From NCBI RefSeq assembly GCF_020179425.1, contig NZ_JAILYM010000004.1, forward strand, positions 248,001 to 312,000: 64,000 bases of DNA. Reading direction: 5' to 3'. Made by a program: the position numbers and the translations under genes. This stretch comes from Novosphingobium percolationis (GTDB lineage Bacteria > Pseudomonadota > Alphaproteobacteria > Sphingomonadales > Sphingomonadaceae). Shown one piece after another: positions 16,962 through 25,957 of this stretch; position 1 is the stretch's first letter, and each line of letters starts with the position of its first letter. The notes beneath the pieces are model-generated. The model worked only from the letters and a program-made list of their open reading frames with translations, was not told the DNA's origin and did no database searches.

Positions 16962-18200
16962 TCAGGCGCGGCTGTCGGTCAGCGCTGCATAGATCAGCGT
17001 CTTCAACTGGCGGCGGATGGGATAGGCCGACGAGGGCATGAGCTGGGTCATGAACACCATGTGCAGCTTCTCCACCGGATCGACGAAGAACGCGGTCGAG
17101 AAGATGCCGCCCCAGAAGAACTCGCCGACCGACCCCGGCACCAGCGCGCGCGTGGGATCGATGGTGACGCCGAAGCCGAGGCCGAAGCCGGTCCCGGCGT
17201 TGTTGGCCTCGCTGAACAGCGAACTGGACATCTGCGTCAGGTCCGCGCCGCCGGGCAGGAAATTGCTGGCCATCAGCGCCAGCGTCTTGGGGCTGACGAG
17301 GCGCACCCCGCCGATCCCGCCGCCATGGACCAGCGCCGAGGCGAAGCGGTGGTAGTCCGCCAGCGTCGACAGCAGCCCGCCGCCGCCGCTCTCGAACTTC
17401 GGCGCGCGGACCAGATTGCTGGTCTCGGCCTTGTCGAGCAGGTGCGGCGCAGCGCCCGGCACATAGGACCAGGCATCGGCGAGGCGGTGCAGCTTTTCGG
17501 GCGGGCAGGAAAAGCCGGTATCGACCATGCCCAGCGGATCGAAGATGCGGGTGCGGAAGAATTCGCCGAGGCTCATCCCCGAAAGCCGCGCCACGATCAC
17601 GCCCAGCACGTCGGTCGAAACCGAATAGTTCCAGCCCTCGGCGGGCGCGAATTCCAGCGGCAGCTTGGCCAGTTCGGCGATGAAATGGTCGTTGCCGGGC
17701 AGGCTGGCGTGCCCATCGAGCCGCGCCTTGCGATAGGCGGCATCGACATTGGTGCGGTTCTGGATGCCATAGGTCAGCCCCGACATATGCGTCAGCAGGT
17801 CGACGATGCGCATCCCGTGCGCCGGGCGGCCCGGCATGAACGGCGCTTCGCCGCCGCCGCCGGCATAGACGGCAAGGCCCGCAAATTCGGGCAGCACCTT
17901 GGTCACCGGGTCTTCCAGCGCGATCGCGCCTTCTTCCACCAGCATCATCACCGCGATCGAGGTCAGCGGCTTGGTCATCGAGGCGATGCGGTAGATCGTG
18001 TCCTGACCGACCGGCGTCCCGTCGTCGCGCATGGCGCCGAGCGTCGCGCGGTAGGCCGCCTTGCCATCGCGCGCGACCAGCACGTCCACGCCCTTGAGCT
18101 TGCCCTTCGACACGTAGCGTTCGTCGAGCAGCGTTTCGATCCGCGCGAGGCGGGCGGCATCGAGGCCAAGGCTGGCGGGATCGGTAAGCTGAACCGTCAT
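16962..18200 (-). CDS. Class C beta-lactamase-type serine hydrolase (EstB-like)
   Basis: A 412-aa protein of the beta-lactamase/esterase group. The nucleophile motif is SMTK (about residue 77) and the tyrosine motif is NYSVSTD, where the usual YxN is replaced as in EstB-type esterases. No signal peptide is seen, so a cytoplasmic esterase is more likely than antibiotic resistance. It sits inside an acyl-CoA degradation operon, 17 bp downstream of the thioesterase, and may cleave an ester or lactone intermediate. Confidence 0.9.
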   Translation of the reverse strand: MTVQLTDPASLGLDAARLARIETLLDERYVSKGKLKGVDVLVARDGKAAYRATLGAMRDDGTPVGQDTIYRIASMTKPLTSIAVMMLVEEGAIALEDPVTKVLPEFAGLAVYAGGGGEAPFMPGRPAHGMRIVDLLTHMSGLTYGIQNRTNVDAAYRKARLDGHASLPGNDHFIAELAKLPLEFAPAEGWNYSVSTDVLGVIVARLSGMSLGEFFRTRIFDPLGMVDTGFSCPPEKLHRLADAWSYVPGAAPHLLDKAETSNLVRAPKFESGGGGLLSTLADYHRFASALVHGGGIGGVRLVSPKTLALMASNFLPGGADLTQMSSSLFSEANNAGTGFGLGFGVTIDPTRALVPGSVGEFFWGGIFSTAFFVDPVEKLHMVFMTQLMPSSAYPIRRQLKTLIYAALTDSRA

Positions 18201-18217
18201 GGGACTATTCCTTCCTG

Positions 18218-19009
18218 TCAGCCGAAGATCGCGACCGACTGCAACCCGTGCATCACCTGCACGCCATCGCTGTTCCACATCCGCAGGGTTTCGCTGGAAA
18301 AGCCCTGCGCCATCGCGTTCGAGCTGGTTTCGAGCATCCACCAGCCGTCGTCGGTTTCGGGCGTGTCGGTCAGCAGCGTCAGCGACCAGTTGATCGAGCT
18401 GATCGGTCCCATCCGCTCCATCACGGTCATCGCGCCGGGCGGCAGGGTATCGCCGATGCCGATCAGTTCGCCCACCGGATCGAGGCCCGCACGGTCCTTC
18501 AGCCGCACCCAGCGGCGGATCGTGCCCGTGGGAATTTCGCCCTTGGCCGCCGCGTGGCGCAGCTCCATGCGATGGGTGAAGAACGTCGGGTCGGGATGCG
18601 CCTTGGCGGGCGCGGCCTGATCGTGGGGCACGAAGACCTCCAGCCGTCGCTGCGGCACCGAACCGTTGTCCGCTCGTCCACTGCCAAACAGCCACAGCGC
18701 GCGATGCAGCAATGCGCCGTTCGCGCTGATCTCGGTCTCTACCTGCGACACGCTCTTGCCAGCTCGCAGAATGCGCGCGGAAATCTCCACATCCTCGCCC
18801 ACCGGGGCCACGAAGCCGATCTGGCCCCCACGCAAGGGCGGAAGATCCGGGAAGGCCGTGCGCGCGGCGGCGTGGGCGATGAACGAGGACGCACCGCCGT
18901 ACATCGTACGGCCCTGCATCCACCCCGCCGCGCCGTGCAGCACGAAGCGGTCGCCGCGCCGTTCCATCGTGGAGGACAGTTCGCCCAGCGTCAGCAAGCG
19001 ATCGGTCAT
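18218..19009 (-). CDS. Acyl-CoA thioesterase (double hot-dog) family protein
   Basis: A 263-aa protein with two hot-dog halves: LHGAAGWMQGRTMYGGASSF opens the first, and TVMERMGPISSINWSLTLL belongs to the second. Family members hydrolyse acyl-CoAs. The start at 19009 (MTDRLLTL) is chosen for length; a start at 19069 is possible and neither has a strong ribosome site. It is the first gene of the minus-strand operon running to 12693. Confidence 0.8.
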   Translation of the reverse strand: MTDRLLTLGELSSTMERRGDRFVLHGAAGWMQGRTMYGGASSFIAHAAARTAFPDLPPLRGGQIGFVAPVGEDVEISARILRAGKSVSQVETEISANGALLHRALWLFGSGRADNGSVPQRRLEVFVPHDQAAPAKAHPDPTFFTHRMELRHAAAKGEIPTGTIRRWVRLKDRAGLDPVGELIGIGDTLPPGAMTVMERMGPISSINWSLTLLTDTPETDDGWWMLETSSNAMAQGFSSETLRMWNSDGVQVMHGLQSVAIFG

Positions 19010-19214
19010 GCGGCCGCCCGTCCGGCTCCGGCACGCAGGCCCAGCGTCGACATCGGAAAACTCTCCCATCGGGTGCAGGGCTTCTCGCCCCTTCCCCACC
19101 AGAAAAGGGCCTGCGAGCGCCTCCGGTCAACCGAAAAAAGCACGCGATGCGGCGGTTTTCGGGGCTTACGCTACGGCATTGCGGGGCGCGTGCCGGACGA
19201 AAGCGGCGCCCTCT

Positions 19215-19841
19215 TCAGTCGCCCAGCGCCACGACCGAATCGGCCAGCCGCTCGACCTCGTCGGCGCGGTGGCTGACGAGCACCATCGGCAGGCGCAGAT
19301 CGTCGCGAATGCGCTCGATCACGCCCATGATCTCCTCGCGCCGCGCGGCATCGAGCGAGGACAGCGGCTCGTCGAGCAGCAGCAGGCGCGGCCCCGACAG
19401 CAGCGCGCGCCCGATCGCCACGCGCTGCGCCTCGCCGCCCGACAGCGTGCGCGGACGGCGATCAAGCAGGGACGCAATGCCGAGGAAGACACAGGCATCG
19501 TCGAGCGTCAGGAAACGGCGGTCGGGGGAGGCCAGTCGCCAGCCGTAGAGCAGGTTGTCGCGCACCGAGCGGTGCGGGAACAGGCGCAGGTCCTGGAACA
19601 CCACGCCGCAACCGCGCGCCTCCGGCTTGCGGTCCAAGCCCTGCGCCACATCGAACAGCACGTCGCCATCCAGCACGATGCGGCCCGCGACCGGGCGCAG
19701 CAACCCGGCAATCGCCTCGATCACACTCGACTTGCCTGCACCCGAAGGCCCGAACAGCGCGGTGATCCCCGCGCCGGTCGCAAAATGCGCGGTGATGCGG
19801 CGGGTGGTTCGCTGGATCACGACGTCGACTTCAAGCGACAC
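19215..19841 (-). CDS. modC: Molybdate ABC transporter, ATP-binding protein
   Basis: A 208-aa ABC ATPase: Walker A GPSGAGKSS, signature LSGGEAQR, Walker B LLLLDEPLSSLD, H-loop VLVSHRADE. The GTG start at 19841 overlaps the end of modB by 11 bp, implying translational coupling. It is shorter than typical ModC (about 350 aa) because the C-terminal molybdate-binding MOP/TOBE domain is absent. It energises molybdate uptake with ModB and ModA. Confidence 0.9.
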   Translation of the reverse strand: MSLEVDVVIQRTTRRITAHFATGAGITALFGPSGAGKSSVIEAIAGLLRPVAGRIVLDGDVLFDVAQGLDRKPEARGCGVVFQDLRLFPHRSVRDNLLYGWRLASPDRRFLTLDDACVFLGIASLLDRRPRTLSGGEAQRVAIGRALLSGPRLLLLDEPLSSLDAARREEIMGVIERIRDDLRLPMVLVSHRADEVERLADSVVALGD

Positions 19842-20514
19842 GGGTGCCACCCATACGGCGCGCCAGCGCCTCGGACGCGACCAGCGCGCCCAGCGACAGC
19901 GCGACTGAGATCGCGGCAAGGCGCACGACCTGCGCATCGCCGCCCGGCATCTGCAACGCCGAATAGATCGCCAGCGGCAGCGTCCGCGTCTCGCCCGGAA
20001 TGTTCGACACGAACGTGATCGTCGCGCCGAATTCGCCCAGCGAACGAGCAAGGCCCAGCACCGTCGCGGCAAGTACGCCCGGCAGGGACAGCGGCAGGGC
20101 CACCGTGGCAAAGGCGCGCCACGGCCCCGCGCCCAGCGTGCGCGCAGCGGCCTCAAGTCGCGGGTCGACCGCTTCCAGCGACAGCCGGATCGCGCGCACC
20201 ATCAGCGGCAATGCCATCACCGCCGCGGCCAGCGCCGCGCCGGTCCAGCGGAACAGGAACGTCACGCCCAGTTCGGCAAAGAACCGCCCGAACGGGCCGT
20301 TCGCGCCAAATCCCAGCAGCAGCAGCCAGCCCATCACCACCGGCGGCAGCACCAGCGGCAGGTGGACCAGCGCATCGAGCAGCAAGCGCCCCGGAAAGCG
20401 CGTGCGCGCCAGTACCCACGCCAGCGCGAAGGCGACGGGCAGCGTCAGCAGGACCGCGACCAGCCCCACCTTCAGCGAAAGCGCGACGATCGCCCAGTCG
20501 TCGGGAGACAGCAT
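19831..20514 (-). CDS. modB: Molybdate ABC transporter, permease
   Basis: A 227-aa inner-membrane permease with five or more hydrophobic segments and the EAA loop EAAARTLGAGPWRAFATVAL that docks the ATPase. The start at 20514 (MLSPDDWAIV) matches the family; the longer frame is an artefact. It lies between modA and modC. Confidence 0.93.
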   Translation of the reverse strand: MLSPDDWAIVALSLKVGLVAVLLTLPVAFALAWVLARTRFPGRLLLDALVHLPLVLPPVVMGWLLLLGFGANGPFGRFFAELGVTFLFRWTGAALAAAVMALPLMVRAIRLSLEAVDPRLEAAARTLGAGPWRAFATVALPLSLPGVLAATVLGLARSLGEFGATITFVSNIPGETRTLPLAIYSALQMPGGDAQVVRLAAISVALSLGALVASEALARRMGGTRVA

Positions 20515-20521
20515 CGCGACC

Positions 20522-21289
20522 TCAGCGTGTGCCAAAGCCGAAGCGACGGAACAGCGCCTTGCCCTCGCCCGAGAGCAGGAAGCGCCGGAACGGTTCGGCA
20601 TCGGCACTGCTCGCCTGCTTCAGCCGCGCGATCGGATAGACGATCGGCGCATGGCTCGCAGGCGGAAAGACGCCGACGACGCGCACGCGCGGTTCGGCAC
20701 GCGCGTCGGTCGCATAGACCACGCCCAGCGGCGCTTCGCCGCGCGCCACCAGCGCCAGCGCCGCGCGCACGTTTTCGGCGCGCGCGAGCTTGCCTTCGAC
20801 CTGCGGCCAGACGCCCAGCCGCGTGAGCGCCTGCTTGCCATAGATCCCGGCGGGCACCGCATCGGGATCGCCCATCGCCAGCCGCCCCGCGCCCAGCGCG
20901 CGCGCCAGCGGGAAGCCGGGGCGGATCGCCAGTGCCAAGCGGCTCGACGCCGGGGCGATCAGGACTAGAGCGTTGAGGAGGACCGGCGCACGGCTGCCCG
21001 GCGCGACGAAACCGGCAGCGGCGACGTGGTCCATCCACGCCTCGTCCGCCGAGATGAACAAGTCGGCCGGCGCGCCCGCCTCGACCTGCCGAGCCAGCGC
21101 CGAAGACGCGGCGAACGACAGCACCGGGCGGCCATGCCCTTTGGCCGCCCACTGCCCGGCGGCGGCGGTCAGCGCTTCCTGAAGGCTGGCGGCGGCCAGA
21201 ACGACCGGCGCCCGCGCTGTTGCGAGCGCGGGCGCAAAAGCCGCCAACAGCGACAGGACGAAAGCAATTGCGGTGCGGAACCCGGCCAT
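20522..21289 (-). CDS. modA: Molybdate ABC transporter, periplasmic binding protein
   Basis: A 255-aa protein with a signal peptide (MAGFRTAIAFVLSLLAAF..., cleaved near ATARA). The ligand-binding hallmarks VVLAAASLQEAL, FAASSALARQVEAGAPADLF and GVVYATDA are typical of ModA. It captures molybdate for ModBC. The start at 21289 is preferred over a 12-codon extension because it begins directly at the signal peptide. First gene of modABC. Confidence 0.93.
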   Translation of the reverse strand: MAGFRTAIAFVLSLLAAFAPALATARAPVVLAAASLQEALTAAAGQWAAKGHGRPVLSFAASSALARQVEAGAPADLFISADEAWMDHVAAAGFVAPGSRAPVLLNALVLIAPASSRLALAIRPGFPLARALGAGRLAMGDPDAVPAGIYGKQALTRLGVWPQVEGKLARAENVRAALALVARGEAPLGVVYATDARAEPRVRVVGVFPPASHAPIVYPIARLKQASSADAEPFRRFLLSGEGKALFRRFGFGTR

Positions 21290-21347
21290 ATCGCCAAGCG
21301 ATAGAACCCGCTGACCGCGCAAGCAACCGCCCCGTCGCGGCGAAGGA

Positions 21348-21635
21348 TCAGAGCCCTTCGGTAAGGATCACGCGGTAGTCGGACGAAGCCTTCCGCAGCT
21401 TGGCAACTTCCTGGTAGGCATCGCCGAAGTACCAGGCCTTGGCTTCGTCCATCGTGTCGAACTTCACCATGACCACACCTTCGGCCGGCTCGCCCTCGGG
21501 CGTTTCGCAGGGGTTGTAGACGACTAGCGGCTGCACGTTGTGCCCCGCCATCGTCCCGCCAGCCTTCTGGCCATATTCGGCGAACGTGGCGGGATCGCTG
21601 ACGGAGTTGCGGATGAAGATCGCGTAGGCTGCCAT
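21348..21635 (-). CDS. DUF1330 family protein
   Basis: A 95-aa dimeric alpha-beta barrel-type protein: AAYAIFIRNSVSDPATFAEY at the start and MDEAKAWYFGDAYQEVAKLR in the second half, both typical of DUF1330. Its role is unknown. It is divergent from the CMD-like gene, and the shared intergenic region holds two operator-like palindromes. Confidence 0.88.
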   Translation of the reverse strand: MAAYAIFIRNSVSDPATFAEYGQKAGGTMAGHNVQPLVVYNPCETPEGEPAEGVVMVKFDTMDEAKAWYFGDAYQEVAKLRKASSDYRVILTEGL

Positions 21636-21650
21636 GGTACTCTCTCCTTC

Positions 21651-21669
21651 TTTAACTGATTAGCTAAGG
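21651..21669. promoter_or_regulatory. Operator-like palindrome TTTAACTGATTAGCTAAGG
   Basis: Imperfect palindrome 15 bp upstream of the DUF1330 start. It shares TTTAACTGAT with the site upstream of the SDR gene at 6797. Confidence 0.5.
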
Positions 21670-21723
21670 AGCGATAGGCAACCGAAGAGGGCTTGGCAAT
21701 CCGCACCGAACGCGGCAACCTGT

Positions 21724-21738
21724 CAATTGATAGGATTG
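21724..21738. promoter_or_regulatory. Operator-like palindrome CAATTGATAGGATTG
   Basis: A palindrome in the same divergent intergenic region, nearer the CMD-like gene. It shares the TGATAGG core of the 6797 site. Weaker than the other two. Confidence 0.35.
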
Positions 21739-21798
21739 CGAGAGGATGCGCAGGGCCGGGCCGGAAAACGGTCGTCCTGCCGGAAAGGGAACGAACCC

Positions 21799-22455
21799 AT
21801 GCCATTGTTGCGCCAGGTACCCCGCAGCGAGATTACCGACGAGGTGATCCTGACGTACTTCCAGCACTTGTTCGGGGATCGCGACCCCACCGTGGAGCCC
21901 GGCACCGCCACCGGCACGCCCGGCGACTGGTGGAGCGTCTTCGCGCTTTCGCCCGACATCTTCCGCCACGCAGTCAATGGGTTCGCGCTCTATCGCAGCC
22001 CTGAACGGCGCATCGACCCGATCTTGCGCGAACTGGGCCAGACCCGCGCGGGCTGGGTCAAGGGCAGCCAGTTCGTGTTCTCGCAGCACTGCAAGTCGTT
22101 GCGCGGCCTCGGCTGCAGCGAGGAGAAGATCGCCGCCGTACCGCACTGGGCCGTGGCCGATTGCTATAACGAGCAGGAACGCGCCGTGCTCGCCTATGCC
22201 GATTGCCTGGCTCAAGCCAGTGGCCGCACGCCCAAGGCGGTGATCGACAAGCTCAAGACCTTCTGGGACGACCAGCAGATCTTCGAATTCACCTACATCA
22301 CCTGCCTTTACGACATGCACGCCGTGATCACGCGCGCGCTGCGCATGGAATTCGACGACCGCGAGGAGCCGATCGTGGAAGTGGCAGCGCCCGAGGACTT
22401 CGACGCGGCGGACTTCCTTGGCGGCAGTCGCAAGAAGCAGGAGACGCAGGCATGA
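21799..22455 (+). CDS. Carboxymuconolactone decarboxylase (AhpD-fold) family protein
   Basis: A 218-aa protein. The AhpD-fold core is GSQFVFSQHCKSLRGLG followed by AVADCYNEQERAVLAYAD. The usual CxxC redox pair is reduced to a single cysteine in SQHC, so a thiol-disulfide activity is doubtful. The start at 21799 follows GGAAAGGGA. Its stop overlaps the next gene's start (ATGA), so the two are coupled. Confidence 0.85.
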   Translation: MPLLRQVPRSEITDEVILTYFQHLFGDRDPTVEPGTATGTPGDWWSVFALSPDIFRHAVNGFALYRSPERRIDPILRELGQTRAGWVKGSQFVFSQHCKSLRGLGCSEEKIAAVPHWAVADCYNEQERAVLAYADCLAQASGRTPKAVIDKLKTFWDDQQIFEFTYITCLYDMHAVITRALRMEFDDREEPIVEVAAPEDFDAADFLGGSRKKQETQA

Positions 22456-23036
22456 GCGGGAACACGGTCTTCGACATCCGCGGGGTCAACCACCTCGCGC
22501 TCGTCTGCCGCGACATGGCGAAAACGGTGGCGTTCTACCGCGACGTCCTCGGAATGCCGCTGACCAAGACGATCGACCTGCCCGGCGGCATGGGGCAGCA
22601 CTTCTTCTTCGACATCGGTAATGGCGATGCCATCGCCTTCTTCTGGTTCCCCGATGCCCCACCCGCCGCCCCCGGCATTGCCGCGCCTTCTGGCCTGCCC
22701 GCGATGGGCGACATGAAGAGCGCGCACGGATCGATGAACCACATCGCCTTCAACGTGCCCGCCGAAAAGTTCGACGAATACGTCGCGCGCCTGCACGAAC
22801 GCGGCGTGCAGACCTCGATGGTGCTGAACCACGACGATTCGGAATGGCAGGTCGCCCCGCAGATGCAGGACGGCGTGTTCGTGCGTTCGGTCTACTTCTT
22901 CGATCCCGACGGCGTGTGCCTCGAATTCGCGGCCTGGACCACCGAACTGGGCGGCGCCCATGTCAAACACGACCCGATGCGTGCCGACGGCACCAAGGCG
23001 GTGGGCATGATCGTGAAGGATGCCGCGCTACAATAG
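22452..23036 (+). CDS. VOC family protein (glyoxalase/extradiol dioxygenase fold)
   Basis: A 194-aa protein: GVNHLALVCRDMAKTVAFY at the N-terminus, MNHIAFNVPAEKFDEYVARL in the middle and FFDPDGVCLEFAAW late, giving the two-His/one-Glu metal site. It is coupled to the preceding CMD-like gene by ATGA overlap, suggesting one catabolic step pair. The catalysed reaction is not clear. Confidence 0.88.
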   Translation: MSGNTVFDIRGVNHLALVCRDMAKTVAFYRDVLGMPLTKTIDLPGGMGQHFFFDIGNGDAIAFFWFPDAPPAAPGIAAPSGLPAMGDMKSAHGSMNHIAFNVPAEKFDEYVARLHERGVQTSMVLNHDDSEWQVAPQMQDGVFVRSVYFFDPDGVCLEFAAWTTELGGAHVKHDPMRADGTKAVGMIVKDAALQ

Positions 23037-24056
23037 CGCGGGATCGACCACCCGACCTTCGCGCGCGGAAATCTGCGCCGCCTCGATCACGGCGTGGACG
23101 GCCAGCAGTTCCGCGCCGGTGTTGGGCGGCGGCCCCTCGCCCCGGATCGCGTCGGCCAGCGCGGCGTAGAAGTGATGCTGCGCGCCGATGGGCACCGGCA
23201 GCAGTGCCTCGGCACCCTCGCCGTCGATCAGGCGCAGCGGATCGGGATCGACGCCCCACCCCGCCTCGCCCGGCCGCAACCCGGCGACCGATTGCGCTTC
23301 CTGCCGGTCGAGGCCTTGCTTGATCAGCGACCCTTGCGTGCCGTGGACGGTGAAACGCGCCGAACCGCCCGCCACGCACATCCCGGCGTGCAGCACCACG
23401 CGCCTGTCGGAATAGCGCAGCACGACGTGCGCCCAGTCGTCGGTCCGCCCACCATCGCGCAAGGCCGCAATGTCCGCGCTGACACCCAGCGGCATCCCGA
23501 ACAGCAAAAGCGCCTGGTCAACGAGGTGCGGCCCGAGATCGAACCACACGCCCGACCCCGCCCCGGCATTCTCGCGCCAACGGTCGCGCACCTGCGGGCG
23601 GAAACGGTCGAAATGCGATTCGAAATGAACCACGCGACCGATCCGCCCTGCGGCGATAGCCTGTCGCACGGCCAGAAAATCGCTGTCCCAACGCCGGTTG
23701 TGGAACGCGACGAGCAGCAGCCCCCGCGCCTCCGCCAGCGCGATCAGATCGCGCGCCTCGGCCAGAGACAGCGCCAGCGGCTTTTCGACGACGACATGCC
23801 TGCCCGCCTCGAGCGCCTGCGCAGCAAGCGCGGCATGGGTCTGGCTGGGCGTGGCGATGGCCACGACGGCAATGGCGGGATCGGCCAGCAGATCGGCGAT
23901 ATCGCCACGCCGTTCAACCCCTTGCGGCACCACGGCATCCGGCTGGCGCGCCACGACAGCGCGCAAATCCAGTCCCGGCGTCGCGGCGATGTAGGGCGCA
24001 TGGAACACCCGCGTCGCCATGCCATTGCCGACGATACCGACGCCGATTACGCTCAT
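23028..24056 (-). CDS. Gfo/Idh/MocA family oxidoreductase
   Basis: A 342-aa NAD(P)-dependent dehydrogenase. The Rossmann start is GVGIVGNGMATRVFHAPYI, followed by VAIATPSQTHAALA and the catalytic motif VVEKPLALSL. Family members oxidise sugars or cyclitols. The start at 24056 (MSVIGVG) is preferred over a 10-codon extension. The gene faces away from the genomic island, whose left att site lies 40 bp upstream of its start. It overlaps the convergent VOC gene by 9 bp. Confidence 0.92.
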   Translation of the reverse strand: MSVIGVGIVGNGMATRVFHAPYIAATPGLDLRAVVARQPDAVVPQGVERRGDIADLLADPAIAVVAIATPSQTHAALAAQALEAGRHVVVEKPLALSLAEARDLIALAEARGLLLVAFHNRRWDSDFLAVRQAIAAGRIGRVVHFESHFDRFRPQVRDRWRENAGAGSGVWFDLGPHLVDQALLLFGMPLGVSADIAALRDGGRTDDWAHVVLRYSDRRVVLHAGMCVAGGSARFTVHGTQGSLIKQGLDRQEAQSVAGLRPGEAGWGVDPDPLRLIDGEGAEALLPVPIGAQHHFYAALADAIRGEGPPPNTGAELLAVHAVIEAAQISAREGRVVDPALL

Positions 24057-24095
24057 GGATGGGGCCTGCCCTGCGATTGGAAGCATGGTGAAATG

Positions 24096-24112
24096 ATGGC
24101 GGAGACGGAGGG
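24096..24112. repeat. attL of genomic island (tRNA-Ser 3'-end duplicate)
   Basis: ATGGCGGAGACGGAGGG, identical to 48446-48462, which is the 3' end (CCA, acceptor strand, part of the T arm) of tRNA-Ser(GCT). It marks the left junction of the island. Confidence 0.9.
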
Positions 24113-24489
24113 GGTCTCACGAAATTTCATAAGGATATGTTTCAAAAGGACAATCTCTAGGATCGAGTCAGTGAGACCCTAAAAACGACCCCAAATCACT
24201 CCATGCCGATAGCGCAACCCTGCCCCCTCCGCCAGTTTCAGAGGGTGAGCCGAGTGCGTCAGTTAGTCCCAGCCTGCATCAGCTTGGGCAGCGCCATTTG
24301 TATAAGTGGGAATGGCGCAAACCACCATCCTTCATCCATTTGGCGCTCCATGCCATGCTAGGTTGTGTGCCTGCCGCGGCAACGAAGGAGGGACTACCAC
24401 AAGTGAGGAAATCCGCCGCTCTTGACTGTCTAACCCGCCAAAATCAGCCTTAGCATTTCCGCGACTTCCCGTTGCCACTGTTTACCCTT
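24113..24489. other. Gene-free left end of island
   Basis: It contains an inverted repeat GGTCTCAC (24113-24120) / GTGAGACC (24171-24178) and the putative integrase arm site AAAAACGACCCCAAAT (24181-24196). No coding frame is convincing. Confidence 0.5.
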
Positions 24490-24795
24490 TCACGGCACAA
24501 AATGCTGGCACCGCACGGGCGCGGCTTCACGCACGACGCAGCGGAACCCCACGTGCGAGGTCGACGTGTCGATGGGCTGCGCGTAGCGCGCCGCCGGGCG
24601 ATAGCGCACACAATAGTTCTCGGCACACAGGTGTGAGCCGCCTTTCAGCACCTTGCGCCCGATGCGGATCTCGGGCTGGCACGGATCGAAGCTGCCCGCC
24701 TCGTCCCCACCACGAGGGTTGGCTGGAATGCAGCACGACGACGTCTTCAGGCCGGTGGGACGATCGGCATACCAATGACGTGACCCCGCTGGTGG
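24490..24795 (-). pseudogene. Formylglycine-generating enzyme (SUMF1-type) gene, 3' fragment
   Basis: Only the last ~95 codons of an FGE/sulfatase-modifying-factor gene survive. Read on the minus strand: SSCCIPANPRGG, then GRKVLKGGSHLCAENYCVRY and HVGFRCV before the stop at 24490. Both the metal/active-site cysteine (SHLCAENYC) and the typical C-terminus are recognisable, but there is no start and the frame closes upstream near 24800, where an inverted repeat begins. No sulfatase gene is nearby. It is a remnant, probably not expressed. Confidence 0.8.
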
Positions 24796-24814
24796 AAATC
24801 AGGGGGTCACGTCA
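24776..24814. repeat. 12-bp inverted repeat at FGE fragment boundary
   Basis: TGACGTGACCCC and GGGGTCACGTCA separated by 15 bp, exactly where homology to FGE stops. It could be a mobile-element end or a recombination scar. Confidence 0.5.
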
Positions 24815-24939
24815 TCATCCATTCAGGTCACGCAGCGGTATATCGACGTGAACCCGGGTCAACTCAGCGCGGCTGTGGAGCTGCTCTGACTGCTCGCGAT
24901 TGGTCGTGTGCCACGACTGTTTCGGGGATGTAGCGGACG

Positions 24940-25146
24940 TCAGGATGGCGCAAAAACTTGGATTTTCCCATGCATAATCCGGTGGCCATACCCCATCGCT
25001 GTGGCTGCCGAGATAATCTTCTCTGTCGTCACGCCAGCAGGCAGTGAGGAAATGGTACGATAGACTTCCCCTCCCGGCTTGCTCAGGCACTTTGCTGACA
25101 AAATTTTCTCAACAGCCTTGGGAACTTTGGCCGCAACTCCACTCAC
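24940..25146 (-). CDS. Small unknown protein coupled to the exported protein upstream
   Basis: A 68-aa protein (MSGVAAKVPKAVEKIL...IQVFAPS) starting with GTG that overlaps the stop of the preceding gene (GTGA), which suggests translational coupling. It is basic, has no membrane segment and matches no family I know. A competing 91-aa frame over the same DNA has no such coupling. Confidence 0.45.
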   Translation of the reverse strand: MSGVAAKVPKAVEKILSAKCLSKPGGEVYRTISSLPAGVTTEKIISAATAMGYGHRIMHGKIQVFAPS

Positions 25147-25805
25147 TGAAACGACCTCACGACTTTGTACTCAATCTCACCATCGCCCGCCTTCGCAATC
25201 TGGATTATCGCCCCTCGGTATTGCAGTTCGGCGCTATTCTCGGGAATTTGAAACTCCCTGATCCTCTCCCCTTGAGGCCCGGTTTCCGCATAGATGAATT
25301 TCAAAAATCCACCCGATTTCCCGGCATATTCGATGGACTGGTTGACTGAATTTTTGTTGTTGATGAACGCTGGACCGACACTCAGGGCATCCGCTGGCTT
25401 CGCGTCGGTGCAAAGGCCTCCGTTGCCACATAGTTGGAACGAGCCATCGGGCTTCACCTTGTAATTCACCTTATAGGTGATGCCCAGCGAACCATTGATG
25501 TAGTTCTCAGGATTATATTTCTCGTCTGAAGGAACGCCTTTGCAGAGCGGCTCACCAGATTTGACGACGAAATTGGCACCGAGCATCGTTTTCAATGCGT
25601 CGAACCGTGGCGTGATGCACTGCTTGAACTGACCACTCCGCGAGTAGAGCATCCTGTCGCCCACATAGGCTTTTGCGTTCGCGCCTAGATCAGGCTTATT
25701 TTCGGTGATCTCCTGATACATCACCGGATCGGCAGCATGTGCAACGCCCGCGATTGCCACAGCGCAAAGGCCAGCAAGGCCCAAAGCCAATTTCCTCAAC
25801 AGCAC
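25143..25805 (-). CDS. Exported hypothetical protein
   Basis: A 220-aa protein with a clear signal peptide (MLLRKLALGLAGLCAVAIAG, cleavage near VAHA-AD). The mature part has several cysteines (QCITP, LCKG, LCGNGGLC) that could form disulfides in the periplasm. No family recognised. The composition is less GC-rich than the chromosome. It is upstream of and coupled to the 68-aa gene. Confidence 0.75.
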   Translation of the reverse strand: MLLRKLALGLAGLCAVAIAGVAHAADPVMYQEITENKPDLGANAKAYVGDRMLYSRSGQFKQCITPRFDALKTMLGANFVVKSGEPLCKGVPSDEKYNPENYINGSLGITYKVNYKVKPDGSFQLCGNGGLCTDAKPADALSVGPAFINNKNSVNQSIEYAGKSGGFLKFIYAETGPQGERIREFQIPENSAELQYRGAIIQIAKAGDGEIEYKVVRSFQ

Positions 25806-25957
25806 GAAAATCCCCCTCGATGCCCAATCTCGACAGCATACGAAGGGGATTGTGGCGATGCAATCCGGGCATCCCCGACCTCTTCGCCATCAGCCGTGTA
25901 ACACAACTGCTTCGAAGTTGACCGCTAAAGCAGGCATCTTAGTCCGGCCATTGAGAT

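Noticed and set aside
16962..18200. Antibiotic-resistance beta-lactamase
   Set aside because: No signal peptide and the YSV motif with catabolic operon context point to an EstB-like esterase.
24096..24180. Second tRNA-Ser gene at the left island end
   Set aside because: Only the 17 bases of the 3' end match; no anticodon arm or D arm follows, so it is an att duplicate.
24815..25090. 91-aa minus-strand frame
   Set aside because: It overlaps the 68-aa frame that is stop-start coupled to the upstream gene and has no ribosome site of its own.
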